Shown here piece after piece: positions 53,801 through 63,105 of a stretch of 64,000 nt of DNA. A program made the position numbers and the translations under genes. The DNA is from Hoplostethus atlanticus (taxonomy: Eukaryota; Chordata; Actinopteri; Trachichthyiformes; Trachichthyidae): the NCBI GenBank assembly GCA_034670405.1, contig JAXDDX010000001.1, forward strand, positions 7,056,001-7,120,000. The letters are read 5' to 3'. The notes beneath the pieces were generated by a model, which saw nothing but the letters and a program-made list of their open reading frames with translations, was not told the origin of the DNA and made no database searches. How positions within the stretch are numbered: position 1 is the stretch's first letter; the number at the start of each line of letters is the position of its first letter.

Positions 53801-56800
53801 GATTTACTTCTTCTTCAGTGAAGCAGGAAAGGAGTTTGATTTCTTTGACAACACCATTGTGTCACGCATTGCTCGCGTGTGTAAGGTGAGTGATGCTTGA
53901 AGGGAGATAGTCCATCTAAGGTTGTTTTTTTTTTTTTTTCCCTTGAGCAAAACATTCCAATATCCCCTCCCACCGCCTTAGCCCCTTCACTGTTGGATCC
54001 TACCAGACCAGGAAAAGGGGTTTGTTTGGGTATTTGTGCTTGTGACGTATGTATGAGCATGTATGTGTGTGTTTGTGTGTAGTATGTGCTGCTGTACAAT
54101 ATGTGTAGCATTTACAGGCTATTTACGCCCACACCTTAAACAGTACACATACAGCTCACAATCCCTCTGGGGATTTCTCTTGTTACAGAAAAACACTCCC
54201 TCTGTTTGGTTCCTCTTCTCTATTCATCTCTATTCTTACCATATTTCAACAAATACTCATATTCAGACAGGATTCATAGATGTAGCCAACTTAGAATGGC
54301 TCAGGGTGGCTGTAGCACAAGGTACTTACACAGAAATGGATTATCACCTGCTGGAATACTCCAACTCACAGACCTCACAGTAATATTCCTATTTTTTAGT
54401 GCCTCTTCAGTTCTGCAAACATTATTAACATCATTACAGAGTTTTCCTGATCAGAGCGTCGCATACTTGCCCCTGTGACAAGGGGATCGTGTTTATCACC
54501 ATCAAAGGAGAATGAGAAACACTAGCTGACAGTTTGACGTTCACGTCAAAGAAAACATGATGAATTGTGAAATACAGCTATGACTTGGGGACAGCATATG
54601 AGCCATTTTAAGATGTCGCACACACACACACACACACACACACCCTTATGACAAAGTCTAAAATGTGTATTTGTTCTTCATGTCCCTCACACAATTTTTA
54701 ATAATGTATGTGGACAGCCACTATCCGTCGTATTTTCAGAACTTGGCCGTCTCTCGGTTTTTGTCCTGATAGTCATCCTGCTGTCAGATACCAGCAGGAC
54801 ACCATCTATTTGCATCAGATATAAACCCCAAAGTGGTAGGGAGCCGATCTGTCAATCACAGGGGGTGTTTCACAATCAGACACTGCCCAGAGTGGCGACT
54901 GCATCTCTGGCTCTTTTATACCTTCACACTGCAGCACGGACACATTTGTATCTCCACGCAGTTGTCCAGTTAGGATTTTTCACTTTTTTCTATTTTCATT
55001 TTTTTCATGTTGTCTTTGCAATTCACAAAATTAAATAAATATTGGCTCATAGCACGCCTGATGCCAGTATGGCTAGAACATGTATTGAATATGTATGTAT
55101 ATGAACACTCTTGGTACAAATACATATCACACAAGGAAAATGAGAAATAATGTGTCATTCTTTGGGAGTTCTCTGGGTCATGCAGTTAAATAAAACAAAA
55201 ACAACTGGTTGAAATGTAAAATACAACAAAGGTTTATAAAGGAGGGAAATAAAGCAGAAGTTGAATGGTATCCGTTGAAAACAGTATAGTGATATCTATA
55301 CAAATAAATTATTAGTTTAGGTTCACCACTATCTCTATCCTTGCAGATCCTTCCTTTAACTCATGTTGCTCTCTGTTGTTTATTCAGGTGTTTAGTATAC
55401 AAGTTTCACCTCATTGAGGCGAGTTATGGAAGCCAAGCTATGGAATGATAAACAGCGTTTTGCGGGAAACAAACAAAACATAACATGTTCAAGTTCCCAG
55501 AAATAAGCCATGACTTCCTGCCATGTTCATAGCTTTTGGAACAACCTTTGAACGTGATGTTCCACAAGGGATTAATGAATGGCATGCATTTGCCTCAATT
55601 ATTTAGAAGTAAGTTTAGGTACAGAGTGGTATTAAATAATAAAACTACATTCGGCCAGGGGGACCAGGGAATATATGTTGCTCATTATCTGCCTGGCTTA
55701 CTGCTACAATAAGTAATTGCTTCAGAAGCTCAGGATTGGTCATGTGTCATTTCCCTTCCCATCCAACATGGTCATTTCCTCTGATTAATGCAATACTAAA
55801 AGGGACTCAGATGAAGCACATGTTAAAGGGTTTTATGCCGTCTAGCTTGCTTAGTCTTTCTCTTTGGTCCTCTGAACTGCACATTTTTAAAATTGCTTAT
55901 TTTTCTCCCACAGCCAACTTTACTTTCTTCAGATCTATGGCTGTGTCAAAATTGGAATAATTGCTGCCACAGACTGAATGTAAACAGACAATCTGGTCAG
56001 CACAGTAGATCATCCTCCCTTTTAATCCCATGTCCTTTTGCAAAACCAAAACAGGGCTGTTATTTGTGGCTGGTGTAGGCATAACATTCATATTCATCAC
56101 TCGAGTCATCATTCAAGTCACCTAACTTAGGCCCATAATTCCCTGAGGAATATAGCCTAGGTCATGATTAACATTTATACCCCACATGAATCACTTTCAC
56201 ATTGAGGTTTGATGATGCAGTTGCTGTCCAATCTGCACTATTGTAAGAGCTGTGTAGCCAAACTACTCTGCATGTGAAGGAGGTCCTTTGCCACAGATCA
56301 CTTTGAAGGCTAATGCCAAAGGCACAGAATTACAGTAGCAGTGTCAGTGAGGAAATATTGTCTGAGAGCAATGCCCCTTTTCTTTTTGATGTAAAAGAAT
56401 TTGCCCTCCTCAATGCCCCGGTGTTTTTCATCCAAGCCAGTTTTCATGTTTTCATGACCTAGAAGTCTATTGCCTCAAGGTATATCTGTGTTATGGGCAC
56501 AATCAGTATGGTTTTAATATGGGAGGTTTTTCAATTAAGTCAATTCAAACAGCTCCACATCCAGGAACAGTGCTTCCTTTGTTTCTGGTTACGAAGTAAA
56601 TAAAGAAGAGAAAATTCCCAGCTTAATATAATAATCATGTAATACACCATATGGTACACGTTATCATTTCATGCCTTTTACAAGCCTGTGAGATCCCTTC
56701 AAATCATATTCATGCATCAAATTACTTTTAGGATGGATATTTGTCAACAGTTACCAGCTCACAGATGTCAGTGTTGTATGCTTGCACCCTCTACTGGCTG

Positions 56801-59800
56801 CATCCAACAGAACAGTGTTTGTGTTGTAGGCTGACAAAGGAGGAGAGAGAGTTCTGCAAAAGAAATGGACCACCTTCCTTAAGGCCCAGCTCTTATGCTC
56901 GTTGCCTGATGATGGCTTCCCCTTCAACATCATCCAGGATATGTTTGTGTTGACACCCAACCCCGAGGACTGGAAGAAAACTGTGTTCTATGGAGTCTTC
57001 ACGTCTCAGTGGTGAGGACTAACTTTCAATACGTACTTCAATACTACAATATACACATCAACAGGCAAATACATACAAGATACATAGAGGTACATTATAC
57101 AGATTTTGCATTCATGAGAAATACAAAAGCCTCTTTATCTGAGGCATGTCATTCCTTTAAAATGCTTCTAAGAAAAACAAAGCTTCAGATTATGGTTGCT
57201 CTCTATATAGTATATATATTTAGGCTTTCAGAGGCATGGCAGACACATCCCTTCTGTCAGATCGCATGCATCCCCCACCCCCGCTTATTTGATTGTATTC
57301 TTTACAACATCACAAGAAGAATCAACAAATTGTTCAAGGAATTGTTCAACTTAGCTTTGTTGAAATTCTGCTTTATGTCTTGTAAGGTATAAGGGTGCTT
57401 CAGGAAGCTCTGCAGTGTGTTCTTTTACAATGGACCAGGTGGAAAATGCTTTCAACGGGCGTTACCGCGAGGTCAACCGAGAGACCCAACAGTGGTACAC
57501 ATACAACCACCCAGTTCCTGAGCCTCGGCCTGGAGCGGTGAGTACTGGCCTACTGCCCTCTGCTGGATACACAACCTAGTCACATCTATGACAATAATCA
57601 GCAGCATGGAAAGTCAAGCACATGAGAGGCTCTGATATGTTCCCGTCTGCTCATCAGCCACATCCTCAATCTCGACTGACGATCAGTTCTTGAGCAGATA
57701 TCTGTGTAGCTGGCGTCACTGTCCGCCCCTCTTCCCTGAAAACTTGATTCTTATCAAGCTGTCGTTGCTTTCATTTCCTGGCAGGTTTATCACAGTTCAA
57801 TCAGTGGAAAACCTACAAAAAAAATAGCCTATTGATGAAACTGGGCAGGCAGGGGGGAGCAATACGGCTGCAGTCGGTATTGTCCAGAGAGAGTGAATGT
57901 ATATAAAGTGATTTGTTGTGTTGCCTCCACAGTGCATCACAAACGTTGCCAGAGAGCAGGACATCCCCTCCTCACTGCACATGCCTGACAAGGTGCTGAA
58001 CTTTGTCAAAGACCACTTCTTGATGGACAGCGTGATCCGCAGCCAGCCTCTTCTGCTGAAGCGAAATGTGCGCTACACACAGATCGCTGTGCACCAAGTC
58101 CGGGTCACCGACAAGGCCTATAATGTGCTCTTCATTGGCACAGGTAGTGGACTCAGTGTCCCCGTCTCCACTCATCATCTGGTTTTATCCATTACTACCA
58201 TTTCTCAACATCCTAAAGATTTTATTCTAATTTCAAGTGATTTCATGTGTTTTCTAGATGACGGGAGACTTCACAAAGCCATTAATGTCAACAACAAGAT
58301 GCACATCATTGAAGAGATGGAGCTTTTTCCTGATTCCCAACCAGTGCAACATATTGAACTGGACTCTGAAAAGGTATAGTGGTGTGCTCTGAGAAAAAAG
58401 GTTCAGTTTATTTCTGGAGACTTTCTCATGATGGGAAGCAATAACAAGCTCACTAAATGCCTTTATTGGCAGTTAAGGGATTCCATGAGCCGTGAAGAGT
58501 TGCAGCCTAAAGGGGACCTCACATTCAGTGGTATAATTACATGCGCTTTCTCGCAGGGAAACTGCAAACAGCTGGGTTTTAAATAGTGTGTGATACTTCC
58601 TGAATCCTGGCCTGTCTCTAACTTTGCTACCCTGCTTAGCTTTGCCAATCAAAATAATGAAATTGGTGTTAAACAGATATAGAGAAAGGCTAAGGGCACT
58701 GTATTGAAATCAGGGTCAGTCAAAGAAGATATTGGATGAAAATAGTAACCCAATGTATCTGGGGCACTGTTCCTTCCTTTCCCCTGCCCCGTCATCTCTG
58801 TTCCACAGGGCCAGCTTTATGTTTCCTCTTTCTCTGGACTGGTGGAGGTCCCAGTAGCTAACTGCACTAATTATCAGAGCTGTGGGGAGTGTGTCCTTTC
58901 CAGGGACCCTTACTGTGCCTGGACTGGGAGGCAGTGTATGGATATCAGACAGGCTCCACCAGGCAAGTATGTATCCCTCTGCACAATAATATACAAACAG
59001 TACTGCATCCAGAGTATTTAGATAAATATATATATAAAAGACTAGAAGTAATGGGTTTCACTTGCAAAGCCCATTTTCCTGATGAAACGAATGTGTTTCA
59101 GTCTCTGGCAGCAGGATGTAGATGATGCAGACACATCAGCTATTTGCAACAAGACAGTGCCCAGCCCACGGTTTGCTAAACCTCCACCTACACGTAAGTA
59201 GAGTCAACTCCTCTTCTCTAGATTCTCTTAGATTTATAATGCAGCACTCTGCACTGGATTTGTTTCATGCTCTGCATTTCAATTTATATCTTGATTACAA
59301 ATTTATTCAGTGTGTCACACCGTTATTATCTGAATCCTACTCATTTTTGTAGCACACTGGATAAGGCGGTACAGCTTATTTCATGCAGTATCTGACTGAA
59401 AGACACTGAAAATCGAAATCTTATTGCGCCTTTCCACAGGAATGTCTTCGTGCCAAGTGATCATTATACCAGCCAACACGTTCAAAGTCCTGCCTTGTAA
59501 ACTGCGCTCCAACTTGGCTGAGAGGAAGTGGGAGTACAGCGAGACTGCAGGTCACTTCCATTACCCCAGCCCTGAAGGGGGCCTGGTAGTGGTAGCTCAA
59601 GCTGACAGGCAGGAAACCTATGAGTGCTGGTCAGTGGAGGAAGGCTTCAGACAACTGCTGGCCAACTACTGTGTGAGGGGTGAGGCCAAGCAGGAGAGCA
59701 CCACCCTCACTGGTCGATCACATACCCAGCATGTTCCCCAGGAAGAGCTCATCGTCCTGCCTGGGGAGACCCGTTCACCGCAGATCAACACCAAGACCTA

Positions 59801-60215
59801 CTGGAATGAGCTCATTGTGGTGTGTGCCCTCCTGGCATTTTCCCTGCTGGTCTTCTCTCTGTTTGTGGTCTACCGAAACCGCGACCATATGAAGTCCATG
59901 CTCAAGGAGGGAGAGTGTCCTAACATGCAGCAGAAGAAGCCCAGAATAGTGGGGAAGCCAGCAGAGAACTTGCCGCTCAACGGCAACACAGTCCCGGCAT
60001 CTGTCTCAGATCACAAGGGCTACCAGACCCTTAATGACAACTATATCTGCAGCACTCCGCCCCATGAGTGCTCCTCACCAGACACCAACAGCAAGAGCTT
60101 CTCGGAGTCAGAGAAGAGGCCTCTGAACTTGAGAGAGAGCCATGTAGAGATTTCTCCCACATGCCCACGGCCTCGGGTGAGACTGGGTTCGGAGATTAAA
60201 GACTCCATCGTGTGA
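41736..60215 (+). CDS. sema4b: Semaphorin-4B, whole coding region (14 coding exons, 837 aa)
   Basis: Class-4 transmembrane semaphorin, a cell-surface guidance ligand of the plexin-binding family. Joined segments: 41736-41853, 51327-51487, 51624-51686, 52275-52373, 52927-53038, 53278-53394, 53728-53885, 56830-57011, 57387-57537, 57933-58143, 58258-58373, 58809-58966, 59102-59193, 59440-60215. They total 2514 nt with the stop, and phases agree at every junction. Domain order: signal peptide about 1-25; Sema domain about 45-510; PSI domain about 514-565, with cysteines 515, 521, 524, 532 and 539; Ig-like domain with C599 and C642, plus flanking C584 and C657; transmembrane helix about 704-724; cytoplasmic tail 725-837 ending D-S-I-V, a class I PDZ ligand. 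The tail blocks ESEKRPL and [12 protein letters not shown] match my memory of mammalian SEMA4B, which ends D-S-V-V and has about the same length. This is what separates it from 4A, 4C, 4D, 4F and 4G. The ATG at 41736 has A at -3 and opens a signal peptide. The ba/bb paralogue is not resolved. Confidence 0.93.
43919..43954 (+). repeat. 12-bp triplicate containing TGACGTGG
   Basis: Three identical copies of TCTTGACGTGGC in tandem inside intron 2. Each contains TGACGTGG, the core recognised by XBP1/ATF6-type bZIP factors. No evidence of activity. Confidence 0.9.
47327..47515. promoter_or_regulatory. Candidate intronic enhancer in intron 2
   Basis: TTTTAATTAAC, GTAATTAATTATC, ATCGATTAG, TTTGCAGAAATG and CTTAATTACATAA lie within 190 bp of complex sequence without simple repeats, resembling a homeodomain/PBX-type enhancer. 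Confidence 0.25.
50827..50893 (+). repeat. Interrupted (CT)n tract in intron 2
   Basis: CT dinucleotides with a few A, G and TT breaks, about 430 nt upstream of the coding exon at 51327. Confidence 0.9.
51139..51161 (+). repeat. (CA)n microsatellite in intron 2
   Basis: Eleven to twelve CA units about 170 nt upstream of the coding exon at 51327, followed by an imperfect tail. Confidence 0.9.
51327..51487 (+). CDS. sema4b: sema4b coding exon 2: start of Sema domain
   Basis: Residues 40-93, acceptor CTCTACAG, donor AAT|GTAAGG. It carries the family-typical [13 protein letters not shown] strand, plus N-glycosylation sequons at N56 and N81. A third sequon, N93-L-T, is created only by joining to the next exon. 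Ends in phase 0. Confidence 0.92.
51624..51686 (+). CDS. sema4b: sema4b coding exon 3 (ends at a GC donor)
   Basis: Residues 94-114, 63 nt, with the Sema-family ECSFKGKD block and C106. The acceptor is TTTCCCACAG. The only in-frame 3' end is CAG followed by GCGAGT, a non-canonical GC donor. A GT lies 4 nt further on, but using it would shift the frame against the next exon. Confidence 0.85.
52275..52373 (+). CDS. sema4b: sema4b coding exon 4: Sema domain
   Basis: Residues 115-147: the C-x-N-Y-I-K-I-L block and [10 protein letters not shown], with C117, C135 and C144 and a sequon at N128. Acceptor AAAACAG, donor ATT|GTAAGT. Starts and ends in phase 0. Confidence 0.93.
52895..52919 (+). repeat. 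(TG)12 tract at the 3' splice site before 52927
   Basis: A pure TG run ends 7 nt from the acceptor AG of the sema4b exon at 52927. It occupies the place where a polypyrimidine tract would normally lie. Confidence 0.95.
52927..53038 (+). CDS. sema4b: sema4b coding exon 5: Sema domain
   Basis: Residues 148-184 plus the first base of D185. Contains the [12 protein letters not shown] block, conserved in class-4 semaphorins (C171). The acceptor CTGTCCAG sits directly behind a 25 nt GT repeat. The donor is CCG|GTAGGT, phase 1. Confidence 0.92.
53278..53394 (+). CDS. sema4b: sema4b coding exon 6: Sema domain
   Basis: Residues 185-223. It opens with [17 protein letters not shown], a class-4 hallmark, and ends SLNWLQ. 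Acceptor GTTGCAG, donor CAAG|GTACGG, phase 1 at both ends. Confidence 0.93.
53728..53885 (+). CDS. sema4b: sema4b coding exon 7: Sema domain
   Basis: Residues 224-276: [22 protein letters not shown] and the [12 protein letters not shown] block of the Sema propeller. Acceptor TCTTTCAG, donor AAG|GTGAGT, ends in phase 0. Confidence 0.94.
54618..54643 (+). repeat. (CA)n microsatellite in the 2.9 kb intron
   Basis: About 13 pure CA units, 730 nt downstream of the donor at 53886. Confidence 0.9.
56784..56797 (-). promoter_or_regulatory. CTCF-type motif (13/14)
   Basis: GCACCCTCTACTGG; the reverse complement fits CCASYAGRKGGCRS with one mismatch. It lies 32 nt before the sema4b exon at 56830, in the same orientation as the motif at 57553. 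Confidence 0.4.
56830..57011 (+). CDS. sema4b: sema4b coding exon 8: Sema domain
   Basis: Residues 277-336 plus two bases of W337. Contains [20 protein letters not shown] (C299), [11 protein letters not shown] and FYGVFTSQW, all standard Sema strands. Acceptor TTGTAG, donor TG|GTGAGG. The intron before it is 2944 nt, the longest within the Sema-coding part. Confidence 0.94.
57387..57537 (+). CDS. sema4b: sema4b coding exon 9: Sema domain
   Basis: Residues 337 (split) to 387: [11 protein letters not shown] (C348) and [13 protein letters not shown], ending PEPRPGA. Acceptor TTGTAAG, short of pyrimidines. Donor GCG|GTGAGT, phase 0. Confidence 0.93.
57553..57566 (-). promoter_or_regulatory. CTCF-type motif, full match to the core consensus
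   Basis: CTGCCCTCTGCTGG; its reverse complement matches CCASYAGRKGGCRS at 14 of 14 positions. It starts 16 nt into the intron after the sema4b exon ending at 57537. Confidence 0.5.
57933..58143 (+). CDS. sema4b: sema4b coding exon 10: Sema domain
   Basis: Residues 388-457: opens with CITNVARE, then [11 protein letters not shown], and ends YNVLFIGT, the last being a propeller strand preceding DGRLHKA. Acceptor CTCCACAG, donor ACAG|GTAGTG, a weak donor. Ends in phase 1. Confidence 0.93.
58258..58373 (+). CDS. sema4b: sema4b coding exon 11: Sema domain
   Basis: Residues 458-496: [20 protein letters not shown] and the QPVQHIELD strand. Acceptor TTTTCTAG, donor AAG|GTATAG, phase 0. The preceding intron is only 114 nt and is open in this frame. 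Confidence 0.93.
58809..58966 (+). CDS. sema4b: sema4b coding exon 12: end of Sema, PSI domain
   Basis: Residues 497-548. The last Sema strand, [18 protein letters not shown], is followed by the PSI signature [16 protein letters not shown], with cysteines 515, 521, 524, 532 and 539 and a sequon at N514. Acceptor TTCCACAG, donor GCAA|GTATGT, phase 2. Confidence 0.93.
59102..59193 (+). CDS. sema4b: sema4b coding exon 13: PSI-Ig linker
   Basis: Residues 549 (split) to 579, beginning [10 protein letters not shown] with C564 and a sequon at N565. Acceptor TGTTTCAG, donor ACAC|GTAAGT. Less conserved than the other exons, so the boundaries rest mainly on splice signals and phase (2 in, 1 out). Confidence 0.85.
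59440..60215 (+). CDS. sema4b: sema4b last coding exon: Ig domain, TM, cytoplasmic tail
   Basis: Residues 580-837 and the TGA at 60213. An Ig-like fold, C599 to C642 in Y-E-C-W, is followed by a linker, the helix [20 protein letters not shown] (703-722), basic stop-transfer residues YRNR, and a tail with [17 protein letters not shown] at the very end. Acceptor TTTCCACAG. The C-terminus identifies the gene as 4B. Confidence 0.95.
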
Positions 60216-61190
60216 GGCCGGCTTTGATAAACTTTGTTATGTGGAGTGACTAACTGTAAACTGAAAGGAAAGAGTGCACTTGCTGAAAAAGACAAAAACC
60301 CTAAAAGAGGGAAAACAAAAATATCAAACTCTTCACAGAGACATTTCATCACACAGATTTTGCACTTTGTCTTTTTTGTTTTGTCCCTGTGGTCCATGTA
60401 CATTACCTTTTTATTATTTTGTCACTCCCCCTTTCCCAAGTAGCACAACTAAGAAGTTCCAGTTTGCCTTCAGACTTTTGACGCTTTTCTATAAGGCTCG
60501 CAGAAGGAATGTAACAAACTTGGGAGGTGATTTTACCCTATGCTTCAACTATGATTCAGTGATGGATTTTCATAGCATTGCCACTCAGTCCGTCCATATG
60601 ATCTACTGGTAATGCTTTGAAAGGCAGAGTGATTTTTTTTGGTTCCCACTAACTGCTGACACAATGTTGTTGTTTTTTCCACCCGATATAAGCCTACTCT
60701 TCACTGAGGCTATGCACAATGTACTGTACTGCAGGAAGGTATACACTCACACTCCATAACATACACTAGCAGCTTATATTCTTTACATAACCAGTGTGCA
60801 TCCACGGTAGTATACCCATTGATTAGACTTGAATACAACACAAGTACAGGTCCAGAATTCAGAGAGCAAGATTGCATCACCTCAATCACTATGAACCTAA
60901 AAACGGAATATGATACGCTCTGAAGTGAAGACTGATACAAATAGACTTTTTGGTAGTGGTCATATTAGTGGATAGAAATATTGTTCTGTGTAACACTGAT
61001 ATTCATCAGGGTTTTAGTTCACCGGTGTGATAAAGGGAAAACCCCCATTCCAGGTATTCTTCATGAAATAGGCAGACTATGCAAAGCAAATAATGTGAAG
61101 TGGGGTGAACACCAAGAAAACCTCACCTGGAGACTGTGTGAGCACTAAGGTGTCAGTGCTGGTCTTTGCTGAGGATTAGTGGCATTGCAG

Positions 61191-61236
61191 ACACACACAC
61201 ACACACACACATGCACGTGCACACACACACACACAC
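61191..61236 (+). repeat. Compound (CA)n in the sema4b 3' UTR
   Basis: (AC)10, then ATGCACGTGC (containing a CACGTG palindrome), then (AC)8. In RNA, CA repeats are binding sites of hnRNP L, so this may affect stability or 3'-end choice. Confidence 0.9.
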
Positions 61237-63077
61237 TCACAAACACTTCTTTTAAGTATGCAATGATTAGCCATTCTTGTGATATTAGGTAGTGGAAGGT
61301 AATGAGTTTCTGAAAGGCTGACAGATGATAAAAGAGAAGGGTTCGGGCATAATATTTTGCTGACATTTGCTGAATCATCAATCAGGACAGCAGTCTTTCA
61401 AAATAGATACTTCATAAAAATATTGGAGTATGATCATATGACACTAAGCGCTACTGATTATAACAAGACACTGGCAACCAATACATTGGCTGTTCATTTA
61501 TCTCAATGTGGTAAAGTAATATAACTATGTGATGTTAGGCCAAAACCTTTCCTGTTTTTCTAGACTCACAGTTTCCATAGCCAGTCTTCAATGTTTTAAA
61601 TACCCATAACTATTCTCAAAGGGAGACATGAGAATGATTTAGATACTATGCCTACTCATAAACCTTTCATTATAATGACACACGTGACTGTATAGCCTGG
61701 ACTGTATTTATTGGATCTTGATCTTAACTGACTGGGGTTCATGAATGGAAGGGAATTTCCCTTTCATTTTTAAGAACCATAAACATATTTCTTTGCTCAA
61801 ATGGTTTGAAAGTCAACCAGAGAAGGAATGGCTTTCATTCTGATGTTCACACTTGGCATAATATTGGGAAAATGTTGACCTCCTCCACAATTTATGACTA
61901 TTACTTTCATATTCCAAAGATGTAAAGCATATGATCCAACAAGCTCTTTGAACAATGTGTTAGAGTCATTTCAAAGCATTTGTCAACGAATCCAATGTTA
62001 TTTAAGTTTTATTTAAGTTTTTCTCTAGTATTGAAATGTGGTCAACACAAGTACCATTTCACAAAAATGACAATACATGCAGGAAGGCATATTGCTGAAC
62101 TCAGAATGCACTAGTTTTGCACATGATGTTGGAAAGCCTTAGCATAGCGCAGGTTCTGGATTTGATGACAAATCTGCCTTTGGGTAAATTTATAATGCCT
62201 TCTAGCAAAATGTAATAATCAAGAGATGTGCCTCTTGGGATACTAAAAGTACTTTGACCCAAAATAACCAGGTAGTAGTAATGTAGAGCCACATGCTATA
62301 CTGTAGGTACGACAGGATTGTCCATGCTCAGAAAAAATAGTGAACACATGTATATTATTGTCAGTGCTTTATGTGCTTATTTTACAGTGGCTTTAACCTC
62401 AGTCAGGGCATACATTTTATTCTTTAAAGTGTAGCACACAAATATATCCACTGGCTGATTTTGAAATATTGTTAAGCATAGTATTAAGATACAGTTCTTA
62501 TAAATGTCCATGCAAAATGGCTCTGTATGGATTTCATACTGGACAGCTGTACTCAACCATGCAGCAAAGTGGGTTAGGCAGTATGTTATGAAACAGAAAC
62601 AACTCATGCTTTGACTGTTAATAAAAACGAACAAATGGCAGCTTTTAGTGAAGTGGTTGTCATTGGAACAGTAATAAATTTGCCAAGTGCAGAACAAATA
62701 AACATGGTAGCGATTTAGTAAATTATGTACAGGTATTGAATATTCTTCTGTTTGAATTCAATTATCAGCTCTTATATGGTTAATAACCTAGATAGTCTGA
62801 ATGCCACAATCAATACTCAGTTGCAGTATCAGCGTCTGTTTTCTCTTAAAGAACCACTACAGTCAAGCCTTCTATTTGTGAGAGTACAAGTTGCTCAGAC
62901 TCTTGTCAACATGTATTGTATGTAACAATGTTTTTATGTAAAATTGTTTTGTACATTCAGCTGCCAATGTAAAAAAAAATATTGTGAACTGTATTTTTTT
63001 TGTATCATACATCACTACTGTTTGTTTTCCTTTTTGTATTGTACTGTATATAAAAAGCACTTTATTTTAATTTTTCA

Positions 63078-63083
63078 AATAAA
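63078..63083 (+). terminator. sema4b: Polyadenylation signal AATAAA of sema4b
   Basis: A canonical hexamer lies behind a very T-rich stretch (63053-63076) and before TTCTTATTTGAATGGGT. It is the last strong signal before the sequence loses 3' UTR character. Cleavage is expected about 15-25 nt further on. Confidence 0.65.
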
Positions 63084-63105
63084 GATGAAATGGATACTTT
63101 TCTTA

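Larger units (their letters stand above)
53886..56829 (+). other. sema4b: sema4b 2.9 kb intron within the Sema-coding part
   Basis: Bounded by GTGAGT and TTGTAG. Contains a (CA)n tract and a CTCF-type motif near its 3' end. Otherwise nothing recognised. Confidence 0.85.
60216..63105 (+). other. sema4b: sema4b 3' UTR
   Basis: Runs from the stop codon to about 20 nt past the AATAAA at 63078-63083. There is no long open frame. It contains a compound (CA)n tract at 61191-61236 and a Pumilio-type TGTATATA at 63045-63052. Earlier AATAAA hexamers near 62620, 62673 and 62697 could give slightly shorter ends. The end point is inferred, not observed. Confidence 0.7.

Noticed and set aside
57918-58379. 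153-codon uninterrupted + frame, as a single exon
   Set aside because: It is two sema4b exons plus the stop-free intron between them. The intron has splice signals, and mammalian SEMA4B lacks the 38 extra residues.
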